A stretch of 64,000 nucleotides of DNA, taken from contig CAWKBX010000003.1 in the NCBI GenBank assembly GCA_963847945.1, positions 248,001-312,000 on the forward strand, given 5' to 3'. The notes beneath the pieces were generated by a model. That model worked only from the letters and a program-made list of their open reading frames with translations, did not search any database and was not told the origin of the DNA. The DNA is from JANMJD01 sp963847945. Its GTDB lineage: Bacteria > Actinomycetota > Acidimicrobiia > Acidimicrobiales > Ilumatobacteraceae. Below, piece after piece: positions 1 through 9,432 of this stretch (position 1 is the stretch's first letter; each line of letters starts with the position of its first letter). The translations under genes were made by a program, and so were the position numbers.

Positions 1-2
1 CG

Positions 3-167
3 TGGATCGCCGCAGTCCAGGCGGAGGGCACCTGCTGGGCGGGGCCGACGACCTGGCATGGCAAGGTGGCGATGCGGATCTCGGTCTCGAACTGGTCGAC
101 GACCGCCGCCGATATCGACCGTTCGTCGACGGCGATGCTGGCCTGTCTCCCGGTCCGGCCCGGCTGA
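3..167 (+). CDS. C-terminal end of a PLP-dependent decarboxylase-like protein (5' cut by window edge)
   Basis: The first 54 codons stay open and end at a TGA at 165-167. The tail contains AEGTCWAGPTTWHGK and AMRISVSNWSTT. This resembles the last segment of group-II pyridoxal-dependent decarboxylases (the aspartate or diaminobutyrate decarboxylase type), which end in a similar RISxSxWxTT motif. The catalytic part lies outside the window, so substrate cannot be judged. The downstream acyl-CoA synthetase starts 32 bases later on the same strand and could be co-transcribed. Confidence 0.45.
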   Translation, partial: WIAAVQAEGTCWAGPTTWHGKVAMRISVSNWSTTAADIDRSSTAMLACLPVRPG

Positions 168-199
168 GGCCGCCCGCGACCGCTACAAAAGGTTCCCTC

Positions 200-1693
200 A
201 TGACTGTGATTGACCGAATGACTGTGATGACCGAAGAGCCGCCGATCAGCAACGTCGAGCGGCTGCGCGAGTTGGCGGCGGAGCGGCCCGATCAGGTGGC
301 GTACGTCCACCTGGCCATCGATGGCAGTGAGCGGTCGGTGACATGGGCCGAGCTGGAGCGGCGTTCGAGCCAGGTGGCCGGCGCGTTCGCCGAGCGCGGC
401 GTGGGCTTCGGCGACCTCGTCGGCCTTGGCATCCGCAACTCACCGGAGCTGACGATCGCGGTGCTTGCCGCCTGGAAACTCGGCGCCGTTCCGGTTCCGG
501 TGCGTTGGGATGTCCCTGACTGGGAGCTCGAACGGCTCAAACAGGCGGTGAGCCCGCGCCTGTACGTCGCCCCCGACGATCTCGGTTGGATCGAGGCCAC
601 CGCCGACGATGCGGTGTCTGACCTGCCGCCGCGCATCTCGCCGAACGTCAACGGCATCTGCAGCAGCGGATCGACCGGGACTCCCAAGGTGATCCTGTTG
701 CAGACCCAGCCGGTGTTCAACCCGATCTTCAGCACCCCGATCGCCGTCACCTGGGGGATGACGATCGCCCGCCCGCAACGCATCCTGGTCCTCGCCCCGA
801 TGTACCACATCAATGCGTTTGCCACCCTCCACAGCATGTTGACCGGCGACCAGTTGTTCGTGATGGAGAAATTCGACACCGCCCGGATCGTCGCAGCCAT
901 CGAGACCCACCGGCTCACGACATTTACGGCCACCCCGACGATGTTGCAGCGCATCGCCGACTTCCCCGGGATCGACGATCGCGACTTGTCGAGCCTCGAA
1001 TGGATCATGCAGGGGGCGGCGCCGATGCCGCCGTCACTGGTCCATCGGTGGGGCATCTTGATCGGGGTCGACAAGATCATCATGGCCTACGGCGGCACCG
1101 AGGGTCTCGGGCTGACCGTGCTCAACGGCACCGAATGGATGGCCCACGAGGGCAGCGTCGGGCGCGGTTTTCGTGACGCTGAACTGCGGATACTCGATGA
1201 CAATGGCAACGACCTGCCCACCGGCGAGGTCGGGCACATCTTCATCCGCGCCGCCGGCTACGTCGGCGCGACGTATCTCGGCGACGTTCCCCAGATCCCG
1301 ATGACCGACGACGGGTTCGGCTCCTATGGCGACATGGGCCGACTCGATGACGACGGCTACCTCTACCTCGCCGACCGGCGGGTCGACGTGATCATCACCG
1401 GTGGGGCAAACGTGTTCCCCGCCGAGATCGAAGCGGCGCTGATCGATCACCCGAAGATCGCCGATGTCGTCGTCATCGGGCTGCGAGACCCGGAGTGGGG
1501 TCAGCGGGTGCATGCCATCATCGAACCCGTCGATCAGGCCGACCCGCCGACGCTCGACGAGGTCAAGGCGTATGTCAAGGGCCGTCTACTCGCCTACAAG
1601 GTCCCCAAGTCGATCGAGATCATCGACGCCATCCCCCGCAGCGAAGCGATGAAGGTCAACCGCGGTCGCCTCGTCGAAGCCCGCGGCGGCTGA
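200..1693 (+). CDS. AMP-dependent acyl-CoA synthetase/ligase
   Basis: This 497-residue ANL-superfamily enzyme adenylates a carboxylic acid and transfers it to CoA. Visible motifs are the P-loop-like CSSGSTGTPKV near residue 155, YGGTEG (A5), YGDMGRLDDDGYLYLADR (A7) followed by VDVIITGGANVFPAEIE (A8), and a C-terminal AMKVNRGRL carrying the catalytic Lys. The frame is open far upstream, but ATG 200 is chosen because an AAAGG ribosome site precedes it and the family N-terminus fits; ATGs at 218 and 227 are alternatives. Length matches short CaiC/FadD-type ligases. Substrate is unknown; the later aromatic genes make an aryl or acyl acid possible but not demonstrated. Confidence 0.85.
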   Translation: MTVIDRMTVMTEEPPISNVERLRELAAERPDQVAYVHLAIDGSERSVTWAELERRSSQVAGAFAERGVGFGDLVGLGIRNSPELTIAVLAAWKLGAVPVPVRWDVPDWELERLKQAVSPRLYVAPDDLGWIEATADDAVSDLPPRISPNVNGICSSGSTGTPKVILLQTQPVFNPIFSTPIAVTWGMTIARPQRILVLAPMYHINAFATLHSMLTGDQLFVMEKFDTARIVAAIETHRLTTFTATPTMLQRIADFPGIDDRDLSSLEWIMQGAAPMPPSLVHRWGILIGVDKIIMAYGGTEGLGLTVLNGTEWMAHEGSVGRGFRDAELRILDDNGNDLPTGEVGHIFIRAAGYVGATYLGDVPQIPMTDDGFGSYGDMGRLDDDGYLYLADRRVDVIITGGANVFPAEIEAALIDHPKIADVVVIGLRDPEWGQRVHAIIEPVDQADPPTLDEVKAYVKGRLLAYKVPKSIEIIDAIPRSEAMKVNRGRLVEARGG

Positions 1694-1713
1694 ACCGGCG
1701 ACGGTCCGCACCG

Positions 1714-2718
1714 TCACCCGGCCTTCCGCCGCCGTGTTGTGCGCGTTTCGGAGCGTCCAGCGCTCCCCAACGCACGCGACGCCCGTGAATCACCGCTCAA
1801 CAGTGTGCGCAGCGACGCGGTCGTGGATGCGAAGGCCTGTTGGCAATCGAGATCGGAGTCGGTGGCTTCCACCATCCGCCAGCCGGCCACGACCAAGAGC
1901 CGCCGCCGCTCGGCATCGCGTTCCTGCGTGGCCTTGGAGCCGTGGGTGAAGAACGGGCTGACCTCGAGTGCGGCCCTCGCCTCGGGCCAGGCGAAGTCGA
2001 CCTCGACGGTGCGGCCAAGGCCCACGTCGGCTCGGTAGTTACGTCGCCAACCTCGGAGCCCGGCATCGTGTAACCAGCGCGCCACGTGCTGTTCCATGCC
2101 GCTTCGGTGGCCGATACCGGTCGGTCGCTGCGCCAGCATGTCGAGCAACAACGGACGTCCGACGACGGCACGCGGCGGCACCTTGTCGATCAGCCGCCGG
2201 ACCTCGGCAACCGTGGTGAGTCGGTGTGCCAGACAATGATCGAGGCAGCGTTCGAGCACGGAGGAGTCGACGAATCGGGGCAGGAGCAGCAGTGTCGCGG
2301 CCGGCGTCGCGACCCGGCCGGTATGCCACGGTTGACTGGGGAATTCGATGGTCTGGCGGACGGTCGCGACGCCGGCGGTCCGAGCCGATCGTGACGCCGC
2401 GACCGATACGACCGGCGGAGCGGCTCGTCGCCGCACGGGCAGTTGGTGAACGAACGCTGCCGACGGCCCGGCGATTGCTGCCCCTGGCACGGCGAGCCCG
2501 GCGGCCAGGATGCGCTGCTCCTGGGTTGCCGGCAAGGCTGTCAGCCGCATTACATCGGCCAGGACTGGCGCCAACAGGCCCGCCTCGCGCCGACGCTCCA
2601 GCGCCCACTTGTTCACGCCGCCTGCAGCGGCTTGAGTGACGGTGATGAGGCCGAGTTGCGCAGCAGCGATGCGCCCGATGATGCGATCGATCTGGAACGT
2701 CGAGTTGGTGTCGGACAT
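1714..2718 (-). CDS. AbiEi-like winged-helix plus DUF559-type protein
   Basis: The protein has 334 residues from ATG 2718. The N-terminus (IGRIAAAQLGLITVTQAAA) resembles the type IV antitoxin AbiEi winged helix. The C-terminus has VEVDFAWPEARAALEVS and a downstream RRRLLVVAGWRMVEAT, the pattern of DUF559 / very-short-patch-repair-like nuclease folds. Such single-gene proteins are very common in Actinobacteria, and their function is unproven. No toxin partner is adjacent, because DUF808 lies divergently. The gene is convergent with the acyl-CoA synthetase. Confidence 0.6.
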   Translation of the reverse strand: MSDTNSTFQIDRIIGRIAAAQLGLITVTQAAAGGVNKWALERRREAGLLAPVLADVMRLTALPATQEQRILAAGLAVPGAAIAGPSAAFVHQLPVRRRAAPPVVSVAASRSARTAGVATVRQTIEFPSQPWHTGRVATPAATLLLLPRFVDSSVLERCLDHCLAHRLTTVAEVRRLIDKVPPRAVVGRPLLLDMLAQRPTGIGHRSGMEQHVARWLHDAGLRGWRRNYRADVGLGRTVEVDFAWPEARAALEVSPFFTHGSKATQERDAERRRLLVVAGWRMVEATDSDLDCQQAFASTTASLRTLLSGDSRASRALGSAGRSETRTTRRRKAG

Positions 2719-2901
2719 ACCAGCCAAGGGTGCCACTGGGGTGTGCCACGGATTCGGGTGGGATCTCGTGAGCTCGGGAGCGCCAAGCACTCCCGAACGC
2801 ACGTGACGGCATCGCGCCGAGAAATCGCTTCTGCGTACCCCGGTCCGCCATCGAGCCCACTAACTTGCGGACTTCCGGATGAGTAGAGCCGAGGATGTGC
2901 G

Positions 2902-3867
<966 letters not shown>

Positions 3868-4114
3868 ACCGCCGATGGGCCGCGCCCCGCGGCAGTGTCG
3901 AGTCGCCTGAGTCGGCGGCCCTGACCAGGGCACTCGCCACGCGCGGGTTGAGGTCCCGGGCCCGGTCGTTGGGGTGGCCGCTGGACTCCGTTCGTGGTGG
4001 AGCGACTCCTGCGCTTGCCCGTCGAGCGGGCAACTACGACAGTGGCATGATTCGAGCCGGATCATCTACCGATCTGCTTCCCACCACACCAATCCATGAT
4101 CACCGGAGGAACTC

Positions 4115-5262
4115 ATGCGTTTCGGCATCTTTATGGCACCTTTCCACCCGCCCGCCGGCCAGGACCCGATTTCTGCCGTCCAACGGGACTTGGAGGTCGT
4201 GCAGCTGCTCGACCGGCTGGGATACGAGGAAGCGTGGATCGGCGAGCATCACTCCGCCGGCACTGAGATCATTCCCGACCCAATGATCTTCATCGCCTTC
4301 GCCGCACCGCAGACCCGCCACATCAAGCTCGGCACCGGTGTGTTGTCGCTGCCGTACCACAACCCGCTGCTGGTGGCCGACCGGGCGTTCTTCCTCGATC
4401 AGTTGCTCCGCGGCCGATTCATGCTCGGCCTCGGGCCGGGCGCGCTGCCCGGCGACGCGGCGATGCTCGGCATCCCGCTCGAGGACCAGCGCGGGCGCTC
4501 GAACAAGACACCGAGGTGCTGATGCACCTGCTGCGCAGCGACGAGCCGATCACGATCGAGACGCCGCGCTACAAGCTGGTCAACGCCAAGTCGCAGTACG
4601 GGCCGTACACCGATTTCGACATCGCCGTCGCCGCCATCGCCTCGCCGACCGGGCCGCGGGTGGCCGGCAAGCACGGTGTCGGCCTGCTATCGATCGGCGC
4701 GACCACGACCGACGGCTTCGATCTGCTCGCCCACCACTGGGACGTGATGGAGCAGCGCGCCGCCCAGTTCGGTACGGTCGCTGACCGCAATCAGTGGCGT
4801 CTCGTCGGCCCGATGCACATCGCCGAGACCCGCGACCAGGCCATCGAAGACGTCCGGTACGGCCTCGACGATTGGTGCGAGTACACCCAAAAGGTGCTAG
4901 CCGTGCCCCACTTCCGTGCCGCCGGCGAAACGTTCGAGGAGCGGGTGGCGTGGGTCAACGAGACGGGCCTCGGGGTGATCGGCACCCCCGATGACGCCAT
5001 CGCTCAGATCGAGCGGCTCGAGAAGCAGTCGAACGGTGGGTTCGGCGCCTACCTGATGGTCCACCACGAGTGGGCGAGGCCCGCGGCAGTGAACCGCCAC
5101 TATGAACTATTCGCCCAGCACGTCAAGCCGCGGTTCCAGCGCCTGGCCCGCAAGACGATCGCCGCCGAGCAGCGGGCGATCGGCGAATGGCAGGAGCTCG
5201 GCGATCGCGTCGAGCGTGCCGTCGCCGCCGCCACCGAACGCCACCAGGCCGAACAGCAGTAG
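4115..5262 (+). pseudogene. LLM-class flavin oxidoreductase, frame broken near 4490
   Basis: Frame 2 encodes MRFGIFMAPFHPP through LGIPLEDQR and stops at 4522. The homologous continuation, LEQDTEVLMHLLRSDEP, is in frame 1 from about 4497 to 5262. One missing base around 4488-4497 explains the break, and the joined product would be about 382 residues. The N-terminal half has the luciferase-like signatures EEAWIGEHH and KLGTGVLSLPYHNP; the C-terminal half has the second TIM-barrel part. The family oxidises substrates with FMNH2 or F420. The gene is either a real frameshift mutant or a sequence error. A preceding AGGAGG-type site (ggaggaactc) supports ATG 4115. Confidence 0.8.
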
Positions 5263-5319
5263 GCCGGCCGGCGGGCCGCGGCCCGCGTCGCCAGCGACAG
5301 ATGCCGCGGCCCGCGTCCA

Positions 5320-5362
5320 ACGAGACCCCACCCGTTCCCCATGGCCACGGGCGGGGTCTCGT
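5320..5362. terminator. Bidirectional stem-loop between convergent genes
   Basis: ACGAGACCCC-a-CCCG at 5320-5334 pairs with CGGG-c-GGGGTCTCGT at 5348-5362. The stem has 14 pairs and one mismatch around a 13-base loop. It sits between the convergent LLM gene and the PPOX gene, with CGTCGTT following on the plus strand. The T-run is weak. Confidence 0.6.
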
Positions 5363-5365
5363 CGT

Positions 5366-5795
5366 TCAGGGGGCGTGGCCCGACCAGCCGGCGATACCGA
5401 TGATGCGGAACGCGAGCACATGCGAGAAGGGTTGGTCGTGGTATTGCGGGTAGCGCCCGGCCAGCGCCGCGGCCAGGGCTGCCGCTCGGTCGGCACCGGC
5501 CTCGGGCTGCCAGGCCAGCTCGGCCCGCACCCACCACAACCGCGTCCAGTCGTCGGCGTCCCAGTGCTCGATCAGCAGCGTGGCCCGGGGATCGGCCTCG
5601 AGGTTCCGCTCCCGCTGCAGTCGCGTCGACATTTTCAGGCTTGACCCGGTCGACGGGAACGCCGAGAAATCCGTCGTCGTCGACCGCATAGGCGACGGGC
5701 ACGGCGTCGACCCCTCGGGTGGTGTGGACCGTGCACAGAATCCCGTGGTCGTGTGTCGCCAACCGCATCCGCGCCTCGCTTTCGGAGAGTTTCAT
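5366..5795 (-). pseudogene. PPOX-class (TIGR03668-like) F420/FMN oxidoreductase, frame broken near 5638
   Basis: ATG 5795 gives MKLSESEARMRLATHDHGILCT and FLGVPVDRVKP. The expected continuation, KMSTRLQRERNLEADPRATLL, DDWTRLWWVRAEL and RYPQYHDQPF, lies in the neighbouring frame and ends at 5366. One extra base near 5636-5642 accounts for the shift. The restored length is about 142 residues, normal for this split-beta-barrel family, which reduces substrates with F420H2 or FMN. The gene converges on the LLM gene across a shared hairpin. Confidence 0.75.
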
Positions 5796-6028
5796 CGCCG
5801 GAACCAGAGGCCTATTGACCGGAGGTTGGCGGAAACGACGGGGTGTGACATGGGTGCTGGAGCGAAGGTTGCGGAGGTGAGATGGTAGATCGTCGAGCCG
5901 TTGGAATCGACTTTTCCGATCGTCGCCCGGGGTCTGTAATGTTCGTTTCTTCAACGGGTCGGGGGCTCGTAGACGTGCCGTTTCGACTTCAGCGTTGGCC
6001 TGTGACCACGACAAGGAGACTTACTCTC

Positions 6029-7024
6029 ATGAAACTCGCGCTGTACCTGCCCAATTTCCGCGACAAGGTGACGGTCAAGGAACTCGAAGATCTCACGGCG
6101 CTCGCCGAGGACCTTGACTTCGATTCCGTCTGGACGCTCGACCGGATCGTGGTCCCGGAGGCGTCTGATCGTGGGGAACTCCAGTACCCGTTCGGGATGA
6201 TGGAACAGTTCCCGCTGCAGATGCCCGTGTCGGCCCGGGGCGAGTGGTTGCACGGCATGCCGCTGATCCCGTGGCTGGCGGCCAAGACGACCAAGGTCCG
6301 GATCGGGATGAGCATCATCGATACGCCGTACCGTTCGCCGGGCGTGCTCGCCGGCGAGATCGCCACCGTCGACCACCTGTCGGGTGGCCGGGTCAACGTC
6401 GGTATCGGGTCGGGCTGGATGCCCGAGGAGTTCGCCGCGGCGAGCGCCTCGCACATCTTCCCCCGCCGTCATGCCCACGTGCGCGAGACGATCGAGATCA
6501 TGCAGGGAATCTGGACCAACGACGTGTTCGAGTATCACGGCGAGTTCGCCGACTTCGACCGCTGCGGCTTCGGCGCCAAGCCGGTGCAGAAACCGCACCC
6601 GCCGATCTACTTCAGCGGACTCAAGGATCCGAAGCGCTCGGCGAGCCGCATCGCCAAGTACGGCCTGTCGGGCTGGATCGGGATTCAGGACACGCCGGAA
6701 GACATCGCCACGTGGCGCGCCGAGATCCAGCGCGAACTCCAGGAGCTCGGCAGCGACCGCTCACTCGACGACGGCTTCGACATGTGCTCGATGATCTGGT
6801 TCGTCATCACCGACGAGGAGACCGATCAGACCCCCAACCGCAAGCTCTCCAACCTGATGGTGGGCACCGCCGGCCAAATCACCGACAACCTCAAGCGGTA
6901 CAAGGAAGCCGGCATGACGATGCCGTTGATCTGGCCGCCGTTCGCCGACGTGCCGGTGTCAAAGACGCTCGACGACCTCAAGCAGCTCCACGAGGAGATC
7001 ATGCCCAAGGTCAACGCCATCTGA
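6029..7024 (+). CDS. LLM-class flavin-dependent oxidoreductase
   Basis: The protein has 331 residues. ATG 6029 is fixed by the AAGGAGA site at 6013-6019, although the frame is open from 5882. MKLALYLPNFRDKVTVKELEDL and VRIGMSIIDTPYRSP are followed by GGRVNVGIGSGWMPEEF, the luciferase-like monooxygenase signature. HPPIYFSGL and a conserved C-terminal half complete the TIM barrel. Such enzymes use FMNH2 or coenzyme F420; which one is not visible. It is monocistronic or weakly linked to neighbours. Confidence 0.85.
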   Translation: MKLALYLPNFRDKVTVKELEDLTALAEDLDFDSVWTLDRIVVPEASDRGELQYPFGMMEQFPLQMPVSARGEWLHGMPLIPWLAAKTTKVRIGMSIIDTPYRSPGVLAGEIATVDHLSGGRVNVGIGSGWMPEEFAAASASHIFPRRHAHVRETIEIMQGIWTNDVFEYHGEFADFDRCGFGAKPVQKPHPPIYFSGLKDPKRSASRIAKYGLSGWIGIQDTPEDIATWRAEIQRELQELGSDRSLDDGFDMCSMIWFVITDEETDQTPNRKLSNLMVGTAGQITDNLKRYKEAGMTMPLIWPPFADVPVSKTLDDLKQLHEEIMPKVNAI

Positions 7025-7035
7025 GTAGCAAGGGT

Positions 7036-7078
7036 GGCGGGCAGACGAACCGGTTCACGTCGGCGACGTCTGCCCGCC
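7036..7078. terminator. Stem-loop between convergent LLM and HTTM genes
   Basis: GGCGGGCAGACG at 7036-7047 is perfectly complementary to CGTCTGCCCGCC at 7067-7078, with a 19-base loop. It overlaps the last codons of the HTTM gene and follows the LLM stop by 11 bases. There is no T-run, so it is a candidate terminator only. Confidence 0.5.
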
Positions 7079-7951
7079 ATGGCGCCGGCGGTCCCAGGTG
7101 ACCGCTAGTTGCTCGAGGTCGTAGAACGGGGCGAATGCGACGGCAGCCAGCGGGTAGGGGAATACGACGAACATCAGCAACGCGATGGCCACGTGCATCA
7201 GCCATGTCGTGGCGACCCAGGCGTTGCGTAACCGCCCGCCGAGGAGCGCGAGCGGCGAGACCAGTTCGAGCAAGACAGCGCCGGCCGCCATCGGGGGAAA
7301 CAGCCACCCGTAGCCGACCAGCCATCGCCCGACCGGCGAGGCCGGCACGCCCAGCAGTTCGGCGCGTACCGCCGTCGTCGCGACGTGATTGCGCAATGAG
7401 TCGCTCGTCACCCAGTCCAGACCGCCGAGGCGGAACTTCGCCACGGCGGCCAACAGATACGTCGCCACCGTGACGAGCGCCGCCAACCGAACGGGAATTC
7501 CATACGCCTCCGACGGCGGATGGCTCGGTGGGGTGCGGCCCGGAGACCACCGCCGGGCATCGGCTGAACGGGAGCATCCGACGATGGCAACGTGGATCAC
7601 CATCAGGTTCTCGAGCCAGAGGATCTGCCCCCACGAGCTGCGGTAGGTACACAAGACGAGGAGCAGCACGGCGAACAGCGGCCCCGCCGCCCGGAACCAG
7701 AGGCCGATGACGAAACCGACTCCGGCGACCACGGCGACGGTGTACGCGACCACCAGCACCCCGGCGGCCACCGGTCGGGTCAATGGGGCCAAGACTCCTA
7801 CCGGCTCGAAACGCCGAGGGTCGGCGTCGGCGAGCGACAGAAACCCTGGGGCGCCGATGAGCAGATAGACGACGGCGAACCCTCCGACGAGGATACGGAG
7901 CACGGCCAGCCGCTCCGGCGGTGCGGTGGGAACGAGGCGGCCGGAGGTCAT
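7055..7951 (-). CDS. HTTM-domain membrane protein
   Basis: The protein has 298 residues and about seven hydrophobic segments. It contains LAVLRILVGGFAVVYLL, LCTYRSSWGQILWLENLMVIH and WLMHVAIALLMFVVFPYPL. These match the HTTM (vitamin K-dependent gamma-carboxylase-related) membrane domain, in which the HEN-type motif often appears as WLENL(M)xxH. The gene starts 12 bases after the 145-residue gene at 7964-8401, so the two form an operon. Catalytic activity in bacteria is uncertain. Confidence 0.75.
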   Translation of the reverse strand: MTSGRLVPTAPPERLAVLRILVGGFAVVYLLIGAPGFLSLADADPRRFEPVGVLAPLTRPVAAGVLVVAYTVAVVAGVGFVIGLWFRAAGPLFAVLLLVLCTYRSSWGQILWLENLMVIHVAIVGCSRSADARRWSPGRTPPSHPPSEAYGIPVRLAALVTVATYLLAAVAKFRLGGLDWVTSDSLRNHVATTAVRAELLGVPASPVGRWLVGYGWLFPPMAAGAVLLELVSPLALLGGRLRNAWVATTWLMHVAIALLMFVVFPYPLAAVAFAPFYDLEQLAVTWDRRRHGGQTSPT

Positions 7952-7963
7952 CGACGGGTGGTC

Positions 7964-8401
7964 CTATGGGGCTACGGCGCAGTCGGCGTGGACGACCTGC
8001 TGCTGCAGCGACGCCAATCCACGCAGCCGGGCGACGACATCGTGGATCTCCTCCACGACCAGCACCCGGTTGATGTTGGCACCGACCCGAGCAGCGACAC
8101 GGTCGCACAACCGCATCGCCGACCCGTTGCGGATCGCCTGGGCGATGAGGGACTGGGCGATCAACGTGTCATTCGTATCGGCGACGAGACCCATCGGCAG
8201 CGGCCGGGTGACGCCGGCCGAGTCCTCACCGAGCACCGCTTGGAACCGTTCGGTCGACGCCCGGCGGAACGCATACATCGGATAGGTCGAAACGGGGAAC
8301 GAATCGTTCCCGCTCAACGCGGGGATCATCACCGCGATGGGAACCGCCACCAGGGCGGCGCGGCGCACCCAGCGCCGGAGCCGAACGAAGCGCTCGTTCA
8401 C
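7964..8401 (-). CDS. Hypothetical protein, partner of the HTTM protein
   Basis: GTG 8401 gives 145 residues. The protein has one N-terminal hydrophobic segment (ALVAVPIAVMIPAL) followed by FPVSTYPMYAF and a soluble C-terminal part (ANINRVLVVEEIHDV). The FPxSxYPMY motif recurs in proteins encoded next to HTTM genes in Actinobacteria. A longer upstream open frame is rejected because it lacks hydrophobic start features and overlaps the SDR leader. It is probably a membrane-anchored accessory of the HTTM protein. Function is not known. Confidence 0.65.
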   Translation of the reverse strand: MNERFVRLRRWVRRAALVAVPIAVMIPALSGNDSFPVSTYPMYAFRRASTERFQAVLGEDSAGVTRPLPMGLVADTNDTLIAQSLIAQAIRNGSAMRLCDRVAARVGANINRVLVVEEIHDVVARLRGLASLQQQVVHADCAVAP

Positions 8402-8564
8402 CCCACTGATTCTAGCTGTGCCCCAGCTTTGCCCGGGCGGTGTTCTCGAACACGAACCTGCCCGACTCCGAATGTGGCGTTCCCGCCCGCCCCGCCCCGC
8501 CCCGTCTCGCAGGGCAGACTCAGGTCGAGGTCGTCCGGTTCGCATCCGGCTACGGTGGCGCCGC

Positions 8565-9410
8565 ATGACCGACAAGCTGCAGGGCAAGATTTGCGTCGTC
8601 ACTGGCGCCACGAGCGGGATTGGGCGAGCGACCGCCGAGCGGTTTATCGCCGACGGTGCCACGGTGGTGCTCGCCGGCCGCCGAGAGGATCTCGGCGAGT
8701 CGATCGCCGCCGGGCTCGGCGACCGGGCATCATTCGTCCGGGCCGACGTGACCGTCGAAGCCGACGTCGCTGCGCTGATCGGCGGCACCGCCGAGCGGTT
8801 CGGGCGCCTCGATTGCTTGTTCAACAACGCCGGCGGCCCCGGCCAACCGGGTGGCATCGAGCACCTCGACGTAGATTGGTTCGACTCGACGTTCGCCAAC
8901 AACGTGCGCTCGGTGATGCTCGGCATGAAGCACGCCGCTCCGATTATGAAAGCCCAGCGTTCCGGATCGATCATCAACAACGCGTCGATCGCCGGCACCC
9001 GCGCCGGCTACAGCTCGTCGTTCGTGTACGGCGCGTCGAAGGCGGCCGTTATCCAGCTCAGTAAGACGGTGGCGATGGAGATGGCGGAGCACCGCGTGCG
9101 GGTCAACTCGGTGTCGCCAGGGGCGATCACCACCGGCATCTTCGGCAAGGTCTTCGGCATGGATCCTGCGGCCGCCGACGAGACCGCCGCGATCCTGGCC
9201 CAGGCCTTTGCAACGGCACAGCCGATCCCGCGGGCGGGCATGCCGGTCGACATCGCTTCGGTGGTCGCCTTCCTCGCCTCGGACGATTCCAGTTTCCTCA
9301 CGGCCCAGGACATCGTCGTCGACGGTGGGCTCATCGGCGGCCGGGCCTTCAGCACGGCACTGGCCGCGTTCGCCGGCATGAAGCAGGCCTTCGGCATCGA
9401 CGACACATGA
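8565..9410 (+). CDS. SDR family NAD(P)-dependent oxidoreductase
   Basis: The protein has 281 residues from ATG 8565. It shows the classical SDR signatures: cofactor motif TGATSGIG, NNAG at about residue 90, the catalytic Ser in NNASIAG, YGASK (YxxxK), and VNSVSPGAI. The C-terminal DGG LIGG region is normal. It reduces or oxidises a hydroxyl or keto group. It is convergent with the P450, 22 bases apart, so a link to the P450 pathway is possible but not shown. The long upstream extension of the frame is dropped. Confidence 0.85.
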   Translation: MTDKLQGKICVVTGATSGIGRATAERFIADGATVVLAGRREDLGESIAAGLGDRASFVRADVTVEADVAALIGGTAERFGRLDCLFNNAGGPGQPGGIEHLDVDWFDSTFANNVRSVMLGMKHAAPIMKAQRSGSIINNASIAGTRAGYSSSFVYGASKAAVIQLSKTVAMEMAEHRVRVNSVSPGAITTGIFGKVFGMDPAAADETAAILAQAFATAQPIPRAGMPVDIASVVAFLASDDSSFLTAQDIVVDGGLIGGRAFSTALAAFAGMKQAFGIDDT

Positions 9411-9432
9411 CGGCTGTCGGCGGCTAGGCCGC

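Noticed and set aside
5100..6014. A 304-codon minus-strand protein
   Set aside because: Only the MKLSESEARM segment is real PPOX sequence. The rest is antisense to the LLM gene or reads past the frame break.
8337..8564. An N-terminal extension of the SDR
   Set aside because: It is Arg/Pro-rich without conserved sequence, overlaps the divergent gene at 7964-8401, and the SDR fold begins at ATG 8565.
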